Origin: Clostridiales bacterium
GTDB lineage: Bacteria > Bacillota > Clostridia > Lachnospirales > Lachnospiraceae
Reading direction: 5' to 3'
Assembly (NCBI GenBank): GCA_019418195.1
Contig: DYCJ01000011.1
Coordinates: 1 to 18,433, forward strand
Length of the DNA stretch: 18,433 nt
The position numbers and the translations under genes are program-made. Below, piece by piece: positions 13,336 to 18,433 of this stretch; the first letter of the stretch is position 1, and each line of letters opens with the position of its first letter. Below the pieces are notes generated by a model. It did no database searches and had not been told where the DNA came from. It worked only from the letters and a program-made list of their open reading frames with translations.

Positions 13336-13930
13336 TCAGAAGTCTGTCTGACTGCTGAATTCTTTCCACTTCTCAAGCTCGGCAGTTCTCTGACGTAAAG
13401 ACTCCTCTACTACTTCCACCGCATCCGGTCCCAGAACAAGCCGGAACGGAATGTCGCCTCCCTGCACGATTTTCATGATCGTCTGAGCTCCCTTGTATGG
13501 GTCTCCGGGCTGTGTACCGTCTACTTTCTCTACGCCGATGCGTCTCTGGCCCGCTGTCTGATCATAATCCCCTATCACCTTTCCGGACTGAGTCAGAGAT
13601 CTGCCTGAGAAATCTGTCCGAAATGCTCCCGGTTCTACTACCATCACTTTAATTCCAAGGGGCTCCACCTCTCTTCTCAGTCCGTCAGATAAACCTTCCA
13701 GCGCACACTTTCTTCCTCCCCTTTTTCCACTGCAGCGCGGTAACCGTACCCGGCATTGTTGATGAGCACGTCGATGCGTCCGAATTTCTCCTGCGTCATC
13801 CGTACTGCTTTGTCTACCTCTTCCTGTACCGTAACATCCAGTGGAATTATGAGCGCATGTTCCGGATATTCCTCATGCAGATCAAATATTGTCTCTGCTT
13901 CTGCCATTTTATTTAACCTCCGTTCTGTAT
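13336..13930 (-). pseudogene. Short-chain dehydrogenase/reductase, decayed by deletion
   Basis: The first block (TIFDLHEEYPEHALIIPLDV, then VLINNAGYGYRAAVEKGEEE) has the SDR NNAG motif. The second block, in another frame, gives ALEGLSDGLRREVEPLGIKV, MVVEPGAFRTDF and the C-terminus. The frame changes at about 13710, where the two blocks are joined directly, so the segment holding the catalytic Ser and the Tyr-x3-Lys is deleted (about 60 residues by comparison with the family). The N-terminal glycine-rich TGxxxGxG motif is also absent; homology starts at TERRLNKMAEAE, directly after the flavodoxin stop. The protein cannot be active as an oxidoreductase. Confidence 0.85.
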
Positions 13931-13931
13931 C

Positions 13932-14280
13932 TTATAGGTTCAGACCGCTCACCCAGTCCGCAACATCACTCTGAGCCTGCGACACACTGTTCCGTGAAAT
14001 AGAAAGTCCGTCCTGCACGACTTCCGCATTCGGCTGCAGTTCTTCGATCGTACTGATCGTCTGTGAAAAGCCGCTGCCACCATGTGTTGTGAACGGAATG
14101 ATCGTCTTGCCGCTAAAATCATACTCCTCAAGAAACGTATACAGCGGCATCGGAAGATCTGCGTTCCAGTTTAGGATACCCAATAAAGAGTGTGTCATAC
14201 CCATCCAGCGAATCCGGGAGATTCTGGATCTCAGGACGCGCATTGCTGTCTCTCTCTTCAAGGGCAAAGGAGATTTCGCT
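13932..14280 (-). pseudogene. Flavodoxin, N-terminally truncated and frameshifted
   Basis: The C-terminal frame encodes NWNADLPMPLYTFLEEYDFS, GKTIIPFTTHGGSGFS and QDGLSISRNSVSQAQSDVA, the second half of a flavodoxin of the type that ends in ADWVxGL. Upstream, another frame reads ARPEIQNLPDSLDGYDTLFI and then GYP; the two connect if one A is removed at about 14170-14172 (CCTAAACTGG in place of CCTAACTGG). The N-terminal FMN-phosphate loop, expected near residue 10, is missing because the gene is cut where the MerR gene begins. It lies next to an SDR remnant, a pairing common in Lachnospiraceae redox clusters. Not functional. Confidence 0.85.
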
Positions 14281-14679
14281 ATGTATACGATGATGCAGAT
14301 ATGCAAAGAAGCAGATATGACTTACCAGACATTAAAATATTATTGCAATGAAGGGCTGATCCCGAATGTGAAAAGGGATAAGAACAACCGCCGTATTTTC
14401 GATGAAAAAGACCTGAAATGGATTAAGGATCTTGTCTGCCTGAAGAAATGCGGCATGAGTATCCAGGAGATGAAGGAATATCTTGACCTGTGCCTGCAGG
14501 GCCAGTCTTCTATACAGCAGAGAAAAGAGATGCTGGATAAAAAAAGAAAAGCCCTTCTGGATTCCATTGAGGAATTGAAGGGCTGTATAGATTATATTGA
14601 CTGGAAGCAGAATTTCTATGATGAGGTGCTTTCAGGGAAGAGGCCGTATGTCAGCAATCTGATCCGGGTGGATGAATAA
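14281..14679 (+). CDS. MerR-family transcriptional regulator
   Basis: The 132-residue protein has the MerR DNA-binding domain at 1-72 (MMQICKEADMTYQTLKYYCN, EGLIPNVKRDKNNRRIF, DEKDLKWIKDLVCLKKCGMS) and a long coiled-coil dimer helix (IQQRKEMLDKKRKALLDSIE). The start at ATG 14281-14283 has AAAGGAG 8 bases upstream; the frame is open further back but runs through flavodoxin sequence. The ribosome site itself lies inside the flavodoxin remnant on the opposite strand. MerR regulators of this type commonly control adjacent flavodoxin and SDR genes, which fits the layout. The C-terminal region has no recognisable metal-binding cysteines. Confidence 0.88.
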   Translation: MYTMMQICKEADMTYQTLKYYCNEGLIPNVKRDKNNRRIFDEKDLKWIKDLVCLKKCGMSIQEMKEYLDLCLQGQSSIQQRKEMLDKKRKALLDSIEELKGCIDYIDWKQNFYDEVLSGKRPYVSNLIRVDE

Positions 14680-14722
14680 ATAGGCATTTTTCTCTACAAG
14701 TTTGGCATACTTTCCATAATAA

Positions 14723-14791
14723 AATATCCTCTGTTTCTTATGATCGCTGTTGTCTATCATAAACGATGATCATAAATAAACAGAGGATATT
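14723..14791. terminator. Long inverted repeat between convergent genes
   Basis: AATATCCTCTGTTT at 14723-14736 is matched by AAACAGAGGATATT at 14778-14791, with further partial pairing of TATGATC and GATCATA inside. It lies between the convergent merR-like and EamA genes and suits a bidirectional terminator; on the minus strand it is followed by TTTTATT. Confidence 0.6.
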
Positions 14792-14828
14792 AGTTAAATA
14801 TTTCTTGAACAGTTATTGTTGAGACCGG

Positions 14829-15695
14829 CTACAACAGCGCCATCGCCGCCGTGCCGGCGGTGAGCAGCACAAGTCCCAGCGCCTCTTTCTTCCTCAATTT
14901 CTCTCCAAATACAAAATACGAGAACGCAACTGTCACCAATACACTCAGCTTATCAACAGGCGCCACAATGCTTGCAGGGCCCTCCTGGAGTGCTCGATAA
15001 TAGCATAGCCAGGACGCCCCTGTCGCAACACCGGACAGACAGATAAATCCCATCTCTTTTTTCCCGATCTGCGTGACTTCACGCTGTTTTCCTGTAACAA
15101 ATACCATCCCCCACGCCATAACGAGCACAACGCACGTGCGGACAGCCGTTCCCAGATTGGACTCTACGCCGGAGATGCCAATCTTCCCCAGAATCGCTGT
15201 CAGACTGGCAAAGAAAGCCGAGCCCGCTGCATAGAGCAGCCACCCGCCTTTTCCGGTCTTCTTCGTCTCTTCTACGTCCTTTCGCTCGATCATCAGCATG
15301 ATCCCCGCCGCAATGACGATGACAGCCGCTGCTTTCGGGAGAGAAATCCCCTCATGCAGAAAGATCAGCGCCAGTATGATCGTAAGGACCGTGCTTGATT
15401 TATCAATGGGCACGACTTTATTGACATCTCCTGTCTGCAGTGCCTTGAAATAGCACAGCCAGGATGCTCCCGTGGCAGCGCCCGATAGGACCAGAAATAA
15501 AAACGTATATCCGCTGATCGAAGTAATCTGGTCAAAAGATCCTGATATGAGCACCATGATCCACGAAAAGATAAGGACTACCACCGTGCGCACTGCCGTC
15601 GCCACGGTAGAGTCCGTTTTCCTTATCCCGCATTTTGCCAGGATTGAAGTCACCCCGGCAAAAAATGCAGAACCTATGGCATAGAAAAGCCACAT
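14829..15695 (-). CDS. EamA/DMT-family transporter
   Basis: The 288-residue protein consists of two copies of the EamA unit, five membrane segments each, ten in all. The copies are recognisable by GSAFFAGVTSILAKCGI and GSAFFASLTAILGKIGI, and by ATGASWLCYFKALQTGD and ATGASWLCYYRALQEGP. Length and layout are standard and the gene appears intact. DMT members export metabolites, amino acids or drugs across the cytoplasmic membrane; the substrate cannot be read here. A short AAGGA precedes the ATG by about 8 bases. It faces the MerR gene and lies downstream of a damaged two-component system on the same strand. Confidence 0.9.
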   Translation of the reverse strand: MWLFYAIGSAFFAGVTSILAKCGIRKTDSTVATAVRTVVVLIFSWIMVLISGSFDQITSISGYTFLFLVLSGAATGASWLCYFKALQTGDVNKVVPIDKSSTVLTIILALIFLHEGISLPKAAAVIVIAAGIMLMIERKDVEETKKTGKGGWLLYAAGSAFFASLTAILGKIGISGVESNLGTAVRTCVVLVMAWGMVFVTGKQREVTQIGKKEMGFICLSGVATGASWLCYYRALQEGPASIVAPVDKLSVLVTVAFSYFVFGEKLRKKEALGLVLLTAGTAAMALL

Positions 15696-15750
15696 CCCTC
15701 ATTCCTTCTTTCTCTCTTCGTCTGCTATAGTTCTCGCTATAGCTTTCACT

Positions 15751-16068
15751 CTACATATTCAGACGGTATCCTGCGCCCCACACAGTCTCTATGATCTTTG
15801 GCTTTCGCGCGTCGTCCTCGATCTTCTCTCTCAGCCGGTTGATATGGACAGACACAGTCGCCGCGTCCGAAATATAATCGTATCCCCATATCTTTTCAAA
15901 TAGTTCTTCCTTTGAAAAGACAATGTTCGGATTCTCTGCAAGGAATCTGAGAAGCTCAAACTCGCGGTTCGGAAGCTTCAATTCATTTCCGTTTTTCCAT
16001 ACTTTCCATGTCTTAGGCTCGATCACTACATCATCCACCACGATCAGGATCTGTTCCATTTCCGTCAC
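15751..16068 (-). pseudogene. OmpR-family response regulator with the receiver domain deleted
   Basis: After a start codon (GTG at 16066-16068 or ATG at about 16057-16059) the protein reads MEQILIVVDD, the first strand of a receiver domain, and passes directly to VVIEPKTWKVWKNGNELKLP, the linker and winged-helix domain. The DNA-binding domain is complete (NREFELLRFLAENPNIVFSK, SDAATVSVHINRLREKIE, ETVWGAGYRL). The phospho-acceptor Asp, the switch residues and about 110 receiver residues are missing, with the reading frame kept. It could still bind DNA without phosphorylation, so it may be a constitutive regulator and not strictly dead. The start overlaps the kinase stop, and the kinase precedes it, an order less common than regulator first. 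Confidence 0.75.
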
Positions 16069-16865
16069 CTCTCACCAATTATATCAGCCAGCGGAAAGAA
16101 AAGCTGTATCTTCAGTCCATTATCATTTTCCGCCTTCACTGTTCCGTGATGCCGTTCCATAATGTATTGTACCACATAGAGTCCGACTCCGCTCCCCTTT
16201 TCATTTCTCGACTCATCGCAGCGGTAAAACCGCTCAAAGATATGCGGCAGTTTTTCTTCCGGCACTCCCTGTCCGTTGTCCTTCCACTCCAGGATGACGC
16301 CTTTTCTCTCGGCGACGTTATCTTCTTCTCCCGTTACACACTCTTTTTGTCCGCCTGGCATATCTGTCTTTTCTCGTTTTTCATATATCCGGATATCAAT
16401 TTTAACCGGACAGACTTTTGCATACTTGATGCTGTTCTCCAGCAGGTTGTCGAATATCCTCGGAATCTGATCCACATCCAGCAGTACATCCGGCATCTGT
16501 TCTGTTTCCCGATGCACCTGTATCTGTACTTTATCCCGGTCTGTAACCCCTTCTTTCTGCGCTGCATATGCGTCGGCAAATTCCGCCAGATCCACGCGCA
16601 CCATATGAAACGGCATCTGTCCGCTCTCCATCCGGGAGAAATCAAAGAGTTTCTGCAACAGGCTGTTCATCTCACCAGTAGACTCATATGCCGTACGCAG
16701 ATACATTTCTTTCTTCTCCGGCGTATCTGCCACCCCGTCCAGCACGCCTTTGATATAGCCGCGTATAGAAGTAAGAGGCGTTCTCAGATCATGGGAAATA
16801 CCGCCCACCATGTCTGTCCTCGCCCGCTCATTCTCAAGGAACTCTGTCAGATGCTCTGTCTGCTC
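16065..16865 (-). pseudogene. Sensor histidine kinase, N-terminal sensor region lost
   Basis: The kinase core is intact: H-box GGISHDLRTPLTSIRGY, N-box DNLLENSIKYAK, G1 box KDNGQGVP, F box IFERFYRCDES and G2 box NEKGSGVGLYVV. The frame upstream of the ATG at 16809-16811 continues as TEHLTEFLENERARTD and then meets P-type ATPase debris at about 16865, so the sensor, membrane segments and HAMP region have been removed. An unusually acidic or polar insert of about 30 residues (PGGQKECVTGEEDNVAERKG) lies between the N and G1 boxes. No promoter or ribosome site is evident. Without a sensor it would be at most an unregulated cytosolic kinase. Confidence 0.75.
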
Positions 16866-17316
16866 ACCCGAGCAGTTCCGAGTTCACCTTTTTTTCTTTT
16901 TTTACTTCGCCTGCAAGTCGGGAGGCATAATTTCCCTCTCCCACATGAATCACTCTTGCATATGCCTTGCCTGATATTCCAAAACTGCCCGACAGAAGTT
17001 CTGCTCCCGATTCCTTTACGATCGCATCGCTTTCCCCTGTCAGAAGCGACTCATTCATTTCCAACGCACCCGTACAGTGGGGCGGTTCAGGAGAGACAGG
17101 TCATCTACCAGTTTCTTTGCTTTCAGCTCCTGAAAAATACCGATCAGGATATTCAGGATAATGATCGCGATGAAGAGCATATTGGAATATGCCCCGACAG
17201 CGAACAAGAGCGCCGCGATCAAAAAGTTGAGAAAATTAAATAGTGTAAAAAAGATTCTCTCTGATGATCTGTGGTTTTGTCTTGGTGATCTGATCTGCGA
17301 CAGTATTTCTAAACAT
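16864..17316 (-). pseudogene. P-type cation-transporting ATPase, N-terminal fragment with deletions
   Basis: The C-terminal frame encodes LEMNESLLTGESDAIVKESG, which contains the actuator-domain TGES loop of P-type ATPases, then LLSGSFGISGKAYARVIHVG, and stops at 16864. Upstream, in a second frame, lie membrane helices and the linker LIAALLFAVGAYSN, IAIIILNILIGIFQELKAKK, LVDDLSLLNRPTV. The N-terminus (MFRNTVADQITKTKPQIIRE) is in a third frame, with the break at the A-run 17247-17252 on the plus strand. An internal deletion joins the RPTVRV and LEMNES blocks at about 17068. The DKTGT phosphorylation site and everything after it are missing. The pattern fits the HAD-IC ATPases of Lachnospiraceae. 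Confidence 0.85.
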
Positions 17317-17561
17317 TTCTTAAACTTTCTCTGGTTCTATTCCGATTTCTGTGCTACTATATCTTCAAAGCATTATATTTTCAGCATGTTTTATTCTAAA
17401 GCGGCAGATACCGTATCAAAAGTTCTATTACATTCAGGAAAATCTCAATGCTTTTGATTCCCTATTAACAAGCAGAGAGATTTTGGCTGACTGTACGGGC
17501 AGACCAGCTGACAGACCGGCCGCAGTCTCTTTGCTCCACATTTTTATAAGGAGGCTGCGAT
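17317..17561. other. Leader region of the Rpn-like gene
   Basis: No gene is seen in these 245 bases. The region contains AT-rich stretches that could hold a promoter, but no clear consensus pair was found. A possible hairpin (GACTG with CAGTC, 17500-17527) lies about 35 bases before the ATG, with two CAGACC repeats inside it. Confidence 0.3.
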
Positions 17562-18433
17562 ATGACAGATCAAAACACATCAACTATGTTACCCGTAAAC
17601 CGTACTTACAAGTCAACCATATTTATCATGCTGTTCGAAGACCGCAATAATCTGCTGGAATTATATAATGCAATGAGTGGAAAACACTATACGGATCCGG
17701 AACTTCTGGAGATTAATACACTTGAGAACGCAATCTATATGTCAATCAGAAACGATATTTCTTTTCTGATCGATGGCCGACTCTCTTTGTATGAACATCA
17801 GTCCACCTACAGTCCAAACCTCCCACTGCGATTCCTGTTCTATATCTCTCATCTCTACTCAAGAATGACGAAAGACAGGAATCTCTATGGATCGAAAACT
17901 GTAAGGATACCGGCGCCGGAATTTGTCATCTTTTACAATGGCAGAGCTGAAATGCCGGAACGCCACATATTAAAGCTGTCAGATATGTACAACACTAAAG
18001 ACAGGAAAAGGAGAGCTAAACTGGAGCTAGAGGCTGTCATGCTGAATATTTCCGGAGAATATAATCAGAAGTTAAAAGCCGCCTGCAAAACACTTCGGGA
18101 ATATGCCATATATACAGATAAGATTCGGAAATATGCCGATGAAATGGACCTTGACGATGCTGTCGAACATGCGATCCGGGAGTGTATTACAGAAGGAGTT
18201 TTAAAAGATTTTCTTGAGAAACACAGAGCGGAGGCGAAAGAAATGAGTATCTTTGAGTATGATCAGGAAAAACATATGCAGCAGGAAAGGGAAGACGCCT
18301 GGAAAGGCGGTCTGCTCCAAGGTAAAGCCAGTGCAGTTATCAATCTGCTGAAAGAGCTGGGTCCTCTGCCGGAAGCATTAGAGCAAAAAATTAAAGATGA
18401 AACAGATCCTGATATTCTGGATAAGTGGATCAG
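17562..18433 (+). CDS. Rpn-family / PD-(D/E)XK transposase-type nuclease (3' end outside window)
   Basis: From ATG 17562-17564, with a perfect AAGGAGG site 7 bases upstream, the frame is open to the window edge, giving 290 visible codons. It reads LPVNRTYKSTIFIMLFEDRN near the start, then ENAIYMSIRNDISFLIDGRL and SLYEHQSTYSPNLPLRFLFY; DISFLIDGRLSLYEHQ carries the D...ExQ pattern of the PD-(D/E)XK nuclease domain. A later block, TPAPE-like RIPAPEFVIFYNGRAEMPER, and the charged C-terminal half (REYAIYTDKIRKYADE, ECITEGVLKDFLEKHRAEAK) are also typical. These Rpn/DUF proteins are linked to DNA cleavage and recombination and are multi-copy in Lachnospiraceae. The end of the gene is not visible. 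Confidence 0.88.
   Translation, partial: MTDQNTSTMLPVNRTYKSTIFIMLFEDRNNLLELYNAMSGKHYTDPELLEINTLENAIYMSIRNDISFLIDGRLSLYEHQSTYSPNLPLRFLFYISHLYSRMTKDRNLYGSKTVRIPAPEFVIFYNGRAEMPERHILKLSDMYNTKDRKRRAKLELEAVMLNISGEYNQKLKAACKTLREYAIYTDKIRKYADEMDLDDAVEHAIRECITEGVLKDFLEKHRAEAKEMSIFEYDQEKHMQQEREDAWKGGLLQGKASAVINLLKELGPLPEALEQKIKDETDPDILDKWI

Noticed and set aside
14723..14791. Inverted repeat as a MITE
   Set aside because: The arms are short and no flanking target duplication is visible; its position between convergent genes suits a terminator better.
16146..17243. 365-codon plus-strand frame
   Set aside because: It lies opposite the histidine kinase and ATPase remnants and has no recognisable features or ribosome site.
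1..18433. CRISPR array, tRNA or rRNA genes
   Set aside because: No regularly spaced repeats and no tRNA cloverleaf or rRNA-like sequence were noticed on either strand; this was by eye and not an exhaustive scan.

Overview
The window looks like a chromosomal stretch from a Gram-positive clostridium, most likely a gut Lachnospiraceae relative. The grounds are strong AAGGAGG-type ribosome sites, near-consensus sigma-A promoters, moderate GC, and family content: GH3 catalytic-domain pieces that fit the reversed domain order, AzlCD, an Rrf2 regulator, a SirTM-associated macrodomain, an Rpn/PDDEXK transposase-nuclease and DUF4143 ATPases. Genus and species cannot be read from the sequence. Nearly all genes from 287 to 11847 are on the minus strand. 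The window is unusually rich in broken genes.

Layout. 1-292: tail of a DUF4143 ATPase (+). 287-2675: two different GH3 glycosidase remnants (-) separated by a rearranged insertion-sequence remnant. 2676-3355: a complete Phd/YefM-RelE/ParE toxin-antitoxin operon with a promoter, a candidate operator and a terminator. 3352-3622: debris of a short-chain dehydrogenase/epimerase and a 48-aa ORF. 3744-4876: azlCD branched-chain amino acid exporter. 4971-5846: a DUF5131 (Gp37/Gp68-like) protein. 6069-7343: an intact DUF4143 AAA ATPase, with a consensus promoter flanked by two copies of a 19-bp repeat. 7583-9354: a locus with an Rrf2 regulator, a zinc-type macrodomain ADP-ribosyl hydrolase and sirtuin tail fragments. 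9472-11847: response regulator, histidine kinase and a membrane protein in one operon. 12051-13315: AraC regulator (+) and an HPr-like protein (+). 13336-14280: SDR and flavodoxin pseudogenes. 14281-14679: MerR regulator (+). 14829-15695: EamA transporter. 15751-17316: a decayed response regulator, histidine kinase and P-type ATPase. 17562-end: an Rpn-family nuclease (+), cut by the window edge.

The most interesting part is 5.9-9.4 kb. Three separate short minus-strand frames look like C-terminal tails of SirTM-type sirtuins (protein ADP-ribosyltransferases). One tail overlaps the macrodomain start codon, one follows the Rrf2 gene, and one is spliced ahead of DUF5131. No complete sirtuin gene is present. 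A 19-bp dyad, TGTAAY-N7-RTTACA, occurs three times: over the -35 of rrf2, over the -35 of the macrodomain promoter, and just downstream of that promoter. This reads as an Rrf2-controlled ADP-ribosylation module that has lost its writer enzyme and kept its eraser and regulator.

Several breaks are small and traceable: a 1-base insertion in flavodoxin, A/T-run slips in GH3 and the P-type ATPase, internal deletions in the SDR and in the receiver domain of a response regulator, and a local inversion of about 68 bp in the transposase remnant. Together they suggest ongoing gene loss in an accessory region.
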